Positions 26,627-36,201 of a stretch of DNA of 64,000 nucleotides are shown piece after piece (positions within the stretch are counted from its first letter, which is position 1; each line of letters opens with the position of its first letter). The notes beneath the pieces are model-generated. The model worked only from the letters and a program-made list of their open reading frames with translations. It had not been told where the DNA came from and did not search any database. The DNA lies in assembly GCA_017651185.1 (NCBI GenBank), contig JAGCDJ010000021.1:62001-126000 (forward strand), read 5' to 3'. This DNA is from Bacteroidales bacterium. GTDB taxonomy: Bacteria; Bacteroidota; Bacteroidia; Bacteroidales; ML635J-15. The translations under genes were made by a program, and so were the position numbers.

Positions 26627-29563
26627 ATGAGACAATTAGCATTAGTATTAGTAGTATTCGCGCTTGTAATGACAGGTTGCAAGAAGTCGGCTAACAACGG
26701 ACACGAAACCAAGACTGCCAAGGACGCAAACGGTTACAGCTACGAATATGTAGAAAACGACCCATCGGGTACAAGAATCTACACATTGGACAACGGTTTG
26801 AAAATTTACCTTGCAGTAAACAAGGATGAACCGAGAATACAAACCTATATCGCAGTAAGGGCTGGTGCAAAGAACGACCCACGCGAAACAACTGGTCTTG
26901 CTCACTACTTCGAGCACATGATGTTCAAGGGTACCGACAAGATTGGAACAAAGGACTGGGAAAAGGAAAGCGTTTTGATTCAGGCAATCAGCGACAAGTT
27001 CGAAGAACACGCTGCTGAAACCGACCCAGAAAAGAAAACAGCAATCTATGCACAAATCGATAGTCTTTCACAACTCGCTTCGGAGTACGCAATAGCAAAC
27101 GAGTACGACAAGATTTGCTCGATTCTCGGTGCTACTGGAACAAACGCATGGACTTCTTACGAGGAAACCGTTTATGTAAACGAAATTCCATCCAACGAAA
27201 TTGACCGTTGGGCAAAGGTTGAAAGCGAAAGATTCGAGAACCTTGTTCTCCGTCTTTTCCACACCGAATTGGAAACCATCTTCGAAGAGTTCAACATGAA
27301 CCAGGACCGCGATGGTCGTAGACTTAGCAACACCATTTTCGCAAAACTCTTCAAGAACCATCCTTACGGAACCGCTATTATCGGTAAGGGTGAACACCTG
27401 AAGAACCCGTCAATGGCAAATGTTATGAAGTTCAAGGCCAACTACTATGTTCCTAACAACATCGCAATCTGTATGTCTGGTGATCTCGATTTCGAAGAAA
27501 CCGTAAAGATTATTGATAAGTACTGGGGACACATGCAGAAGAATGACAACGTTCCTGCATTTACATACACTCCAGAAGAAGAAAGAACTGCAGTTGAAGA
27601 ATTTGAAATCCACGGACCAGAACCAGAAAATGTATGCGTAGTATGGCGTACTCAGGGTAACAAGTCTCAGGAAGCTAAGTACTTGTCTATGATTGGTCAG
27701 ATTCTTTACAATGGTCATGCTGGTCTTATGGACCTTGACCTCAACACTGCACAGAAGGTAATGGGCGCTTACGCATACGGCTATGCTCTCAACGACTACG
27801 GAATGTTCGAAATGACTGGTATGCCACGCGAAGGTCAGAGTCTCGAAGAAGTTAAGGATTTGATGATGGCAGAACTCGAAAAGGTTAAGAAGGGTGAATT
27901 TGAAGATTGGTTGCTCGAAGCAATCGTAAACGAAATGAAACTCGATCAGATTAAGCGCATCGAAGGAAACCGCATTGCCTATTCATTTGTAAGCGCATTC
28001 ATCTCGCAGACACCATGGGAAGAAGAAATCTTTGATATTGAGAACTACGAAAAGATGACCAAGGACGAACTTGTTAAGTTTGCAAACGAATTCTTCAAGG
28101 ACAATTATCTTGTTGCATACAAGCGCATGGGTGAACCCGACAATGTAATGCATGTTGACAAACCTGCTATTACTCAGCTCAACATCGACCGCGCAAGCGA
28201 ATCTGCTTTCGTAACCGAACTCAAGAAGCAGGAACCTGCAGCTATCAGCCCTGAATTTGTTGACTACGCAGCAAAAATCCAGACTACTGAGATAGCAAAG
28301 GATTTGCCGATGAGTTACATCAAGAACGATGCAAACGAATTGTTCTCATTGTACTACATTCTCGATATGGGCAAGGACAACGACAAGAAGTTGGCTCTCG
28401 CTGTTAATTACCTCGACTATTTGGGAACTACCGAAAAGAGCGTTGAAAAACTTGCTGAAGAATGGTATCGTCTCGGTTGCAACTTCTATGTAAGCAGTGG
28501 CGCCGACAGATGCTATGTTTACATTAGCGGTCTTGATGAGAACCTTGAAACTGCAATGAAACTTATGGAAGAAATCCTTGCAAATGTTAAACCTGACAAG
28601 GATGTTTATGATGAGTATGTAAACAGTATATTGAAGGATCGCGCAAACAGCAAGCTCAATAAGAATGCTATCCTCAGCGGACTTGTATCGCGCTCGCAGT
28701 ATGGTGAAGAATCACGCTTCACAAATAACCTAAGCGAAGAAGAACTCAGGGCAATTGACCCCGAAGAACTTACCAATATTATAAAGGATATGCTTAACTA
28801 CAAGCACCAGATTTTCTACTATGGTCCGCGCAAGATGGATGATGTTGCAAAGGTTATAAAGGAAAATCACAATGTTTCTGGCAACTATAAGGATTATCCT
28901 GAAGCAAAGCAGTTTGTAGAACGCGACTACGACAAGCCTCAGGTTCTCTTTGTTAACTATCCGATGACACAGGTATTCATCGAATTGGTTTCGAAGGATG
29001 TTAAGTTCGACAAGTCGTTAATGCCAATTTCGGCAATGTTCAACGAATACTACGGTGGTTCGATGTCGAGCATAGTTTTCCAGGAAATCCGTGAAGCAAA
29101 GAGCTTGGCATACGGATGCTATGCAGGATACAGCAGAGCAAGAAAGGCTGAAAATTCGAACTATGTAATCGGTTACCTCAGCACTCAACCTGACAAGATG
29201 AAGGAAGCACTCGAAGCTCTCGGTGAACTCATGAACGAACTCAAGCAGTCACCCGAATCGTTTGAAATCAGTCGTCAGGCAATCATTAGTCAGATTAACA
29301 CTGAAAGAATCATAAAGAGCGGCATTTTCTGGAACTATCTTGCAAACAAGGAACTCGGAATTGACAACGACTACCGCAAGGAAGTTTACGAAGCTGTTAA
29401 GAATTTCACACTCGAAGATGCAACCAAGTTCTTTGATGAGCACATCAAGGGTAAGACCTTCGACATTATGATTGTAGGTCCAAAGGAAAAGGTTGATTTC
29501 AACCTGCTCAAGACTTACGGTGATGTAAAGGAACTTACTGTTGACGAAGTTTTCAACTACTAA
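26627..29563 (+). CDS. M16 family zinc metallopeptidase, lipoprotein
   Basis: The 978-residue protein starts with a lipoprotein signal (lipobox MTGC). The inverted zinc motif HYFEH gives H93, E96 and H97 as ligands and catalyst. A second M16 half from about residue 560 lacks the motif, as is normal for the non-catalytic half. Between the HxxEH and the downstream region YEETVYVNEIP there is a charged helical insert (about 100-155). The family degrades peptides. Membrane anchoring puts this one in the periplasm or on the surface. It ends at a bidirectional terminator shared with ruvC. Confidence 0.93.
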   Translation: MRQLALVLVVFALVMTGCKKSANNGHETKTAKDANGYSYEYVENDPSGTRIYTLDNGLKIYLAVNKDEPRIQTYIAVRAGAKNDPRETTGLAHYFEHMMFKGTDKIGTKDWEKESVLIQAISDKFEEHAAETDPEKKTAIYAQIDSLSQLASEYAIANEYDKICSILGATGTNAWTSYEETVYVNEIPSNEIDRWAKVESERFENLVLRLFHTELETIFEEFNMNQDRDGRRLSNTIFAKLFKNHPYGTAIIGKGEHLKNPSMANVMKFKANYYVPNNIAICMSGDLDFEETVKIIDKYWGHMQKNDNVPAFTYTPEEERTAVEEFEIHGPEPENVCVVWRTQGNKSQEAKYLSMIGQILYNGHAGLMDLDLNTAQKVMGAYAYGYALNDYGMFEMTGMPREGQSLEEVKDLMMAELEKVKKGEFEDWLLEAIVNEMKLDQIKRIEGNRIAYSFVSAFISQTPWEEEIFDIENYEKMTKDELVKFANEFFKDNYLVAYKRMGEPDNVMHVDKPAITQLNIDRASESAFVTELKKQEPAAISPEFVDYAAKIQTTEIAKDLPMSYIKNDANELFSLYYILDMGKDNDKKLALAVNYLDYLGTTEKSVEKLAEEWYRLGCNFYVSSGADRCYVYISGLDENLETAMKLMEEILANVKPDKDVYDEYVNSILKDRANSKLNKNAILSGLVSRSQYGEESRFTNNLSEEELRAIDPEELTNIIKDMLNYKHQIFYYGPRKMDDVAKVIKENHNVSGNYKDYPEAKQFVERDYDKPQVLFVNYPMTQVFIELVSKDVKFDKSLMPISAMFNEYYGGSMSSIVFQEIREAKSLAYGCYAGYSRARKAENSNYVIGYLSTQPDKMKEALEALGELMNELKQSPESFEISRQAIISQINTERIIKSGIFWNYLANKELGIDNDYRKEVYEAVKNFTLEDATKFFDEHIKGKTFDIMIVGPKEKVDFNLLKTYGDVKELTVDEVFNY

Positions 29564-29580
29564 ACGGATAATCGTAATAC

Positions 29581-29613
29581 AAAAAATGGCGGCCAGTGGT
29601 CGCCATTTTTTTT
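29581..29613. terminator. Bidirectional terminator between the M16 gene and ruvC
   Basis: AAAAAATGGCG and CGCCATTTTTTTT pair around GCCAGTGGT. The A-run and T-run on either side let it serve both converging genes. Confidence 0.85.
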
Positions 29614-29641
29614 GTGTCTTTTTGTATTGTTAAGGTTTTCG

Positions 29642-30205
29642 CTATATCTTTATTCCTTTCTTTGCCGCGTATTCCTTCCAGCTCTTGCATGGACTTTCGC
29701 CCGACGCAATGCTACGCTTCTGGTAATAGTGGCACATGGCGATTGCTATGGCATCGGTGGCATCGAGTTTCTCGGGAAGTTCCTCTATTTTTAGCAGTTT
29801 CTGTAGCATTGCCGCTACTTGTTCCTTAGAGGCGGCGCCGTTTCCCGTAATTGCAAGTTTGACCTTACGAGGAGCATACTCGAAAATAGGTATGGTGCGC
29901 TGTAGTCCGGCTGCTATTGCAGCGCCCTGTGCACGTCCGAGTTTCAGCATCGATTGCACGTTTTTCCCTTGGAAAGGCGCTTCTATTGCAATTTCGTCGG
30001 GATGAAAACCATCAATCAGCTCGGTTGTACGCTCGAAAATATATTTCAGTTTTGTAAAATGGTCGTCCATCTTGCGCATGTCCACAATTCCGAATGCCAC
30101 GAGATTTAAAGTTTTTCCCTTCTCGTGTATTATGCCGTAGCCCATTATGTTTGAACCAGGGTCGATGCCAAGTATAATCCTATCCTTTTCAATCGTCTGT
30201 GCCAT
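29642..30205 (-). CDS. ruvC: Crossover junction endodeoxyribonuclease RuvC
   Basis: The 187-residue RNase H-like resolvase cuts Holliday junctions. The catalytic acids are visible in ILGIDPGSNIMGYG (D15), EIAIEAPFQGKN and DATDAIAIAMCH. The length is normal. It begins inside the 3' end of the upstream TPR gene (17-base overlap), so the two are probably translated from one mRNA. ruvA and ruvB are not in the window. Confidence 0.96.
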   Translation of the reverse strand: MAQTIEKDRIILGIDPGSNIMGYGIIHEKGKTLNLVAFGIVDMRKMDDHFTKLKYIFERTTELIDGFHPDEIAIEAPFQGKNVQSMLKLGRAQGAAIAAGLQRTIPIFEYAPRKVKLAITGNGAASKEQVAAMLQKLLKIEELPEKLDATDAIAIAMCHYYQKRSIASGESPCKSWKEYAAKKGIKI

Positions 30206-32003
30206 TGTGCAATGCTCTCATTCTTTTTCGTGCTTCAACGGTGTAGATGCTTCCCGTGTAGTCGCTTATAAGTTTGAAATACGAATCTTCCGCCTCTTTG
30301 TTTTTGCCTTGTCGTTCGCATATTTCTGCGTATTTGAATAGGGCGTTGTCGGCAAGGACGTCGAATCCGTATTTTGTAAAGACTTCGTGGTATAGTGATG
30401 CTGCCTTGTCAAGGTCGTTGGTTTGCTCGTATATTTGTGCCTTGCGGTACATTACATCGTCGGAAAGAGAGTGGCTTGGATATTTCTGCTCGATAGTGTC
30501 GAGGCATAGCAGGGCCTTTGCGTATTGCTTCGAGAATGTCAGGAAATCGGCACGTGCAAATGTTCGCATTGTCGTTTCGGTAGTGTCCATGTCGTAGTTT
30601 TCGGCAATGAATAAACTCAGTTCGAGAGCATCATTCGATATAAGTTTCGATGTTCCTGCTTTGAGCACGTCGAGTTGCGCCTGTGCCCATTCGAACTGTC
30701 CTGTGTAGTATGCCAGTTTTGCCTTCCTATACCTTGCTTCGCTTGTAATGTCGGCACTAGCATTCGACTTTTCTATCTGTGCGTATGTCAAGGTTGCGTC
30801 CCACGGATTGTTGTTGAGCATATATATGTCGCCGAGCAGAAGTTTCATTTCAGGAACCTTTTGCTTGTAGTAATTGCTTGATATTGCTTCGTTTATCCTG
30901 TCAATGGCTTCGTCGCATTTGCCTAGGTTGAATGCTTTTAGTTTTGCAGAAATGATTATCAGGTCGTATGCTTTTGTTATTGCCATATCCTTGATTGCCA
31001 ATGTTATTGTTGAGTCAAGGTCTTCAAGTTCCTTTCTGTCGGGATTGAGTTTCGACACCGCCTGCTTGTACGACATGGTCAGCAGTCCAATATATGCCTC
31101 GTTGTTATATGTCGATGAAGTTTTTCGTTTTAGCAGGTATTCGTATGTCCTTTTTGCAAGTTCGATTTCGTTTATGTTTGCCATTTCGTTTCCAAATTCC
31201 AAGACTTCCTTGTCGTAACTTGGACCAATACGTTTGCTGTATGCAAGAATTTGATTCAAAGCAAGTTCATGACGTCCAGTTTGTGTGTACAGCCATATTG
31301 TCAGCGTGTTGAGCGAACCGCTGTTGGGATTCTTCTGTGCGCGCTCGACCAGTGCCTTTTCGATAATAGTAATGGCTTTGTCCTCGCTGTCGTTTGCAAT
31401 TACATAAGATAGTCTTGACTCTATGGCTTCAACGTTTTCCTTGTTAAGATAGTCGAGGTAATGCGACATCATCTGTTCGTAGTTTTTCTCGACACTATAT
31501 ATGTTGCCTATTTCGAGTCCATAATTTTTGTTTGGGAACTTTTTCTCTGCCTTTTCGTACAGGTCGATGGCATGCTGGAACTGGCGGTGCGACTGAAAAT
31601 AATTTGCCGCGCTTGCAACCGAACTTTCGTTGGCGAGCGCAAGTTCCTTCGCCTTATCGAACTGCTCTTCGCTTTCACTGCTGCGGTTAGTATTGTAGTA
31701 AACCATTCCGAGGTCGATATGCAGGTAGAAATCTGCTTTTTTCTTCTTTATTTCCTTTTTCAGGAACTTTTCGGCAGCATCGAACTGTTTGAGCAATGTC
31801 AAGCACGATACATACATGTCGCGGTAACTCTTGTATTCGGTCTTTGCGTATAGGTCCTCGTACAACGTAAGAGCTTTCTCGTACTCGCCGTTCTGGTAGT
31901 ACTTGCTGGCCAACTGCACAGTATTAGTCTCGCTTTGCGGCATTGCCGGAAGCGAAATTGCCATACAGATGGCGGTGAATATGATGAACCAAAAGTTTTT
32001 CAT
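30189..32003 (-). CDS. Exported TPR-repeat protein
   Basis: The start is taken at MKNFWFIIFTAICMAISLPA, since a signal peptide (ending PAMPQ) begins there; the frame extends 13 codons further upstream. The 604-residue protein is almost wholly TPR-like helix pairs, with clear units such as YYQNGEYEKALTLYEDLY near the start and AQIYEQTNDLDKAASLYHEVF near the end. It probably acts as a periplasmic scaffold; no partner is evident. It is upstream of and overlaps ruvC. Confidence 0.88.
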   Translation of the reverse strand: MKNFWFIIFTAICMAISLPAMPQSETNTVQLASKYYQNGEYEKALTLYEDLYAKTEYKSYRDMYVSCLTLLKQFDAAEKFLKKEIKKKKADFYLHIDLGMVYYNTNRSSESEEQFDKAKELALANESSVASAANYFQSHRQFQHAIDLYEKAEKKFPNKNYGLEIGNIYSVEKNYEQMMSHYLDYLNKENVEAIESRLSYVIANDSEDKAITIIEKALVERAQKNPNSGSLNTLTIWLYTQTGRHELALNQILAYSKRIGPSYDKEVLEFGNEMANINEIELAKRTYEYLLKRKTSSTYNNEAYIGLLTMSYKQAVSKLNPDRKELEDLDSTITLAIKDMAITKAYDLIIISAKLKAFNLGKCDEAIDRINEAISSNYYKQKVPEMKLLLGDIYMLNNNPWDATLTYAQIEKSNASADITSEARYRKAKLAYYTGQFEWAQAQLDVLKAGTSKLISNDALELSLFIAENYDMDTTETTMRTFARADFLTFSKQYAKALLCLDTIEQKYPSHSLSDDVMYRKAQIYEQTNDLDKAASLYHEVFTKYGFDVLADNALFKYAEICERQGKNKEAEDSYFKLISDYTGSIYTVEARKRMRALHNGTDD

Positions 32004-32081
32004 TACTTTTTTGAAAGTGCAAAAATATTTCATTGGGCGCACTTTTCAAAGTGGGGACTAAATGATTTTTTCAAAAATAAT

Positions 32082-32112
32082 TTTGCACGCTTACAAATTA
32101 TGTATATTTTTG
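32082..32112 (+). promoter_or_regulatory. Promoter of tRNA-Gln
   Basis: TTTG at 32082-32085, 19 bases, then TATTTTTG at 32105-32112: an exact fit to the Bacteroidota consensus, 26 bases before the tRNA. Confidence 0.75.
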
Positions 32113-32138
32113 CAGTCCCAATTTTGCGTTGGAGCGAT

Positions 32139-32209
32139 TGTCCCTTTGCATAATGGTAGTGCACCAGATTTTGGTTCTGGTTGTGGAGGTTCGATTCCTC
32201 CAGGGACAA
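32139..32209 (+). tRNA. tRNA-Gln (anticodon TTG)
   Basis: The acceptor stem TGTCCCT pairs with AGGGACA, the D-loop contains AATGGTAG, the anticodon stem ACCAGA / TCTGGT encloses TTTTGGT with anticodon TTG, and the T-arm is GAGG-TTCGATT-CCTC. 71 bases with discriminator A; CCA is not encoded. Confidence 0.95.
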
Positions 32210-32215
32210 CGAAAG

Positions 32216-32239
32216 AGCGGCTTTTGAGCCGCTTTTTTT
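32216..32239 (+). terminator. Terminator of tRNA-Gln
   Basis: AGCGGC / GCCGCT with a 6-base loop is followed by seven T. It ends five bases before the converging end of hsdR. Confidence 0.85.
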
Positions 32240-32243
32240 GTTA

Positions 32244-35200
32244 TTATTTCCCCATTTCTGTCAGTTCCTCGGCAATAAGTTCCGCCTGCTTCAAGACGGT
32301 TTCGGTTGCCAGCAACTGCATGTCGGGCGGATAACCGTACTTGCGCAAAAGCCGTTTTACTGCAACTTTCATCCTCGACCTTACATTTTCCTTGATTGTC
32401 CAGTCGATGGATGTATTTTTGCGTATGGTTTCGGTTAAAACAACTGCCAGTTCGCGAAGTTGGTCCTTGCCCATCAGTTCCCTTGCGCTTTCGTTGTCGG
32501 CTACGGCGGAATAGAATGCATACTCATAAGTTGTAAGGCCCATTTTTTCTGCTTCCTTGTCCTTCCCGACAATGATTTTGCTCATTTCTATAAGGTCATC
32601 GATGACCTCAGCCGCTGTAATTATCTTATTGTGATATCGCTTAATGGAATTGTCCAGCATTTCCATCAATGTACGGCCTTCCACAATATTGAACTTGGAA
32701 CGAGCCTTAATTTCGTCTTCCAATAACTTTTTCAATACCTCCAAGGCGATGTTCTTGTGCTCCATGCCTTTCAATTCCATCAAAAACTCTTCGGAAAGTA
32801 TTGAAATGTCGGGTTTCTTGATTCCCGCCGCATCAAACAAGTCGATAACCTTGTCCGACACCAATGCCTGGTCTATGACCTGACGGATTGTAGTTTCTAT
32901 TTCCTCGTCGGTGCGTCCCGAACCAGTCTGGTCGAACTTGCAAAGACGAGCTTTCACTGCCTGGAAAAATGCCACCTCGTCCTTTATATCCATTGCTGCA
33001 TCCTGCGGAATTGCCAGTGCAAAGGCTTTGCCCAAAGCTGTAACTTCGTTTACGAAGCGCTTCTTGCCGTCGTCCAAACCCAATATGAAGTCTTCGGCTT
33101 TCAGTATCCACGATAGCTTTCCAGATGTGTCGGCAGTGAAATATTGCTTGTAATCGAAACCAAAGAACATCTGCTCAACGACTTCCAATTTTTCCTGCAT
33201 CAATGCAACCGCTTGTTCCTGTTGCAAGGTAGGATCGCCCTTGCCGCCCGAGTCGGAATAAAACGACAACGCTTTTTTCAAATCAGCCGCGATTCCAAGA
33301 TAATCTACCACAAGACCGCCCGGCTTATCATTGTAAACCCGGTTTACGCGGGCTATTGCCTGCATAAGATTATGTCCCTGCATTGGCTTGTCGATGTAAA
33401 GAGTATGCAGACATGGTGCATCGAAACCTGTAAGCCACATATCGCGCACAATGACCATCTTAAGTTCATCTTTAGGATCTTTCATCCGTTCCGCCAATGC
33501 CCTGCGCTGCTCCTTGGTGGTGTGATGCTTGGCAATTTCGGCTCCATCCGATGCGGACGATGTCATAACCACCTTGATAACGCCTTTCGACAAATCATCG
33601 GAATGCCACTCGGGACGCAACTTTACAATCTCGCTGTAAAGTTCGGCAGCTATCCTGCGACTCATTGCCACAATCATCGCCTTGCCTTCGAAAACTTTCT
33701 GCCGTTCCTCGAAATGGGTTACAATGTCCTTTGCAATATTCCTAATACGGTCGGGACTTCCGATAAGCGCCTCCAACTGCGTCCATTTTGCCTTGGTTTT
33801 CTGGACATCGTTCATATTTTCGGTCTCAAGTTCCTTGTCTAGGTCCTCGACCAACTGACGGCCCTCGGCACTCAACTCAACCTTAGCCAACCGGCTTTCG
33901 TAGAATATGCGCACCGTAGCACCATCTTCAACAGCCTGTGCAATGTCGTATACATCAATATAATTGCCAAATACCGCAGGTGTATTTACATCGGTTGATT
34001 CAATCGGCGTACCCGTAAAACCTAGATAGGTGGCGTTTGGCAAGGCGTCACGCAAATATTTTGCAAAGCCGTATTTTATTTCGGAGCCAATCACTTCATC
34101 GGCTTCGTTTCTAACATCAACCGTCTTTGCCCTGAAACCATACTGGGTACGGTGGGCTTCATCGGCAATAACAATGACATTGCTACGGTCGGTAAGCTGT
34201 TCGTAAACATTGCCAGATTCGGGCTGGAATTTCTGTATTGTGGTAAAAATAACGCCTCCCGACTGCACCGACAATAGTTTCTTCAAGTTCTCGCGGCTAT
34301 CGGCTTGCACTGGAGTCTGTCTCAACAACTGCCTTGCTCCGGTGAAAGTGTCGAAAAGCTGGTCGTCCAAGTCGTTGCGGTCGGTAATTACGACAATGGT
34401 CGGATTGTTGAGCCTCTGCACAATCTTGCCTGTGTAGAACACCATTGTCAACGACTTGCCACTGCCCTGAGTATGCCAGACCACACCTGCACGATGGTCG
34501 CCTACTTCCTGCTGTTTTACAGTCTTGAATCCATAATTTGCAGGAGATTCTGCAACAAAGGAAATACCGTTGATGCCTGTTGCGCGGATTGTAGATTCTA
34601 CCGCCTTGTTCACAGCATAGTACTGATGATAGGCGGCAATTTTCTTTGCCGTCTTTATGGTAGTAATGCCAGTTTTAAGGTCTTCCTGCTTCTGCTTTTC
34701 AAAAACCGTGAACGAACAAATGAGGTCGAGCAATGTATCCTTGCGCATCATGCCGTTCACAAGCACTTCGAGTTCGTTCACCAATGGCGAAGCCATATTC
34801 TCGCCATCTTCGCTTTTCCAAGCGGTGAAACGGCTAAAACCTGCCGAAATGGAACCTGCCCTTGCTTCCAAGCCATCGGAAATGACAATCAAAGCGTTGT
34901 AGGTAAACAGCGATGGAATCTGCTGCTTGTAGGTTTCAATCTGACGATAGGCGCTTTGCAGGGTAGCGTTTTCATCTGCTGCATTTTTCAACTCGAACAC
35001 CACCAGTGGCAAGCCATTGACGAAAAGCACCACATCGGGACGGCGGTTGTGCTCGTTCTCTATTATTGTAAACTGATTGACAACGTTAAATTCGTTGTTC
35101 AACGGTTCGTTGAAATCGACAAGCCACACCCTTTCGCCACGCTCGGCGCCATCCCTGAACACCGATACTGGAATACCTTCGGTAAGCAGACGATGAAACT

Positions 35201-35462
35201 CCTCGTTGTTGGCAAGTACATTTGGCGAGCCGATACGCAAAACAGTCTTTATGGTTTCATCGCGTACCGATGAAGGCAGAGCAGGATTTAGCCGCCTTAC
35301 TGCATTTTCCAGCTTGCCACGAAGCACCACAGTACTGAAACTGTCGCGCAACGGATTTTCGCTGTCGGGTGCAATGTCGGGACCATAAAGGTAGTCGTAA
35401 CCTTTGGCCTTCAACTGCTCGATTAGCATCTGCTCTATGTCGGATTCGTGAAGATGAGTCAT
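32244..35462 (-). CDS. hsdR: Type I restriction enzyme subunit R (HsdR)
   Basis: The 1072-residue motor and nuclease subunit of a type I restriction-modification enzyme. The N-terminal PD-(D/E)XK nuclease has D143 (RRPDVVLF), E157 and K159 (VFELK) and a QxxxY-type QIETYKQ. The SF2 translocase follows with Walker A TQGSGKSLTM, DEAH box ADEAHRTQ, and motif III GFTGTPI, and then a helical C-terminal part. Its start overlaps the stop of rloB by four bases (ATGA). hsdM and hsdS lie 9.5-17 kb away on the same strand, with other defence genes between. Confidence 0.97.
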   Translation of the reverse strand: MTHLHESDIEQMLIEQLKAKGYDYLYGPDIAPDSENPLRDSFSTVVLRGKLENAVRRLNPALPSSVRDETIKTVLRIGSPNVLANNEEFHRLLTEGIPVSVFRDGAERGERVWLVDFNEPLNNEFNVVNQFTIIENEHNRRPDVVLFVNGLPLVVFELKNAADENATLQSAYRQIETYKQQIPSLFTYNALIVISDGLEARAGSISAGFSRFTAWKSEDGENMASPLVNELEVLVNGMMRKDTLLDLICSFTVFEKQKQEDLKTGITTIKTAKKIAAYHQYYAVNKAVESTIRATGINGISFVAESPANYGFKTVKQQEVGDHRAGVVWHTQGSGKSLTMVFYTGKIVQRLNNPTIVVITDRNDLDDQLFDTFTGARQLLRQTPVQADSRENLKKLLSVQSGGVIFTTIQKFQPESGNVYEQLTDRSNVIVIADEAHRTQYGFRAKTVDVRNEADEVIGSEIKYGFAKYLRDALPNATYLGFTGTPIESTDVNTPAVFGNYIDVYDIAQAVEDGATVRIFYESRLAKVELSAEGRQLVEDLDKELETENMNDVQKTKAKWTQLEALIGSPDRIRNIAKDIVTHFEERQKVFEGKAMIVAMSRRIAAELYSEIVKLRPEWHSDDLSKGVIKVVMTSSASDGAEIAKHHTTKEQRRALAERMKDPKDELKMVIVRDMWLTGFDAPCLHTLYIDKPMQGHNLMQAIARVNRVYNDKPGGLVVDYLGIAADLKKALSFYSDSGGKGDPTLQQEQAVALMQEKLEVVEQMFFGFDYKQYFTADTSGKLSWILKAEDFILGLDDGKKRFVNEVTALGKAFALAIPQDAAMDIKDEVAFFQAVKARLCKFDQTGSGRTDEEIETTIRQVIDQALVSDKVIDLFDAAGIKKPDISILSEEFLMELKGMEHKNIALEVLKKLLEDEIKARSKFNIVEGRTLMEMLDNSIKRYHNKIITAAEVIDDLIEMSKIIVGKDKEAEKMGLTTYEYAFYSAVADNESARELMGKDQLRELAVVLTETIRKNTSIDWTIKENVRSRMKVAVKRLLRKYGYPPDMQLLATETVLKQAELIAEELTEMGK

Positions 35463-36199
35463 AATTTGTTGTTTAATATGAATTTATCATCTTTATCTTT
35501 TCTAACAGTTCCCAATTCCTCCATCAGTTCGTACATAGTTGTTGCAGATTCAGAGAACTCGGAGCCATTTCTTTTCTTTGCCAGATGTATTTTCATTGCC
35601 CGTTGACAAGCGTCCACAATTCTGTGATTGTGTGTAATAGGATCTATTGCCAGCATCAAGTCAAAGAAATCTTCCTCCACTTTTTTGCTTTCGCTGTCGT
35701 ACAACTTGACATTGGCATTTTTACACTTGTTGTATTGTGCAATAAACTTATTGATTTCGTCTATTTGTGCTTTCGAATGACTGTTTCCTTTCAATGGTAA
35801 TGGAGAACCGTCATGGTCATAGAAATGTAGCATGAACCAGTATTCTATACACATATTGGAAAATGCCACTCGAAACCCCAGCTCCCTTGCCAGTTTTACT
35901 CCATCAGAAAAATCCTTATGACCATCGCAGTCGAAAACAATCCATATTTGTTTGTATTTTCCTCTTTTATCTTTCGATAAACTATCGTGGTTTTTCTTCG
36001 CCGTATTTACAAAATCCACACACGACCCTATTCCTTGCCCCGGTACAGTAACAGGAATTACCTTGCAGTTGCTTCGTTTCAACAATTCGAAATAACTTGG
36101 TTCCGTATTCCTGCCTTCAACATATAGAAGAATCTTCTGTGGCTTTTTTGTATTCTGGTTCTTCCGCTGAATATTCGAATGAGAGTGATTCCTTGCCAT
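35459..36199 (-). CDS. rloB: RloB-like protein (AbiLii/RloB family)
   Basis: The 246-residue protein has a basic start, then KILLYVEGRNTEPSYFELL and WIVFDCDGH, as in the RloB family, whose fold is related to TOPRIM nucleases (E in VEG, D-x-D later). In RloAB/AbiL pairs an OLD-like ATPase partners with this predicted nuclease in phage defence. It sits two bases after rloA and overlaps hsdR by four bases, so rloA, rloB and hsdR form one operon. RloB genes are known to be linked to type I restriction loci. Confidence 0.87.
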   Translation of the reverse strand: MARNHSHSNIQRKNQNTKKPQKILLYVEGRNTEPSYFELLKRSNCKVIPVTVPGQGIGSCVDFVNTAKKNHDSLSKDKRGKYKQIWIVFDCDGHKDFSDGVKLARELGFRVAFSNMCIEYWFMLHFYDHDGSPLPLKGNSHSKAQIDEINKFIAQYNKCKNANVKLYDSESKKVEEDFFDLMLAIDPITHNHRIVDACQRAMKIHLAKKRNGSEFSESATTMYELMEELGTVRKDKDDKFILNNKL

Positions 36200-36201
36200 A
36201 A

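Noticed and set aside
32139-32209. tRNA-Gln as an attachment site with a duplicated 3' end
   Set aside because: I looked after hsdM (49408-49508) and between the modules for a copy of the tRNA end and found none. No integrase gene is present.
33144-33842. 232-codon plus-strand frame
   Set aside because: Antisense to hsdR with no motif; a shadow of the real gene.
34305-35273. Long open frame (322 codons) on the plus strand
   Set aside because: It lies wholly antisense to hsdR, whose motifs are intact, and has no recognisable domain.
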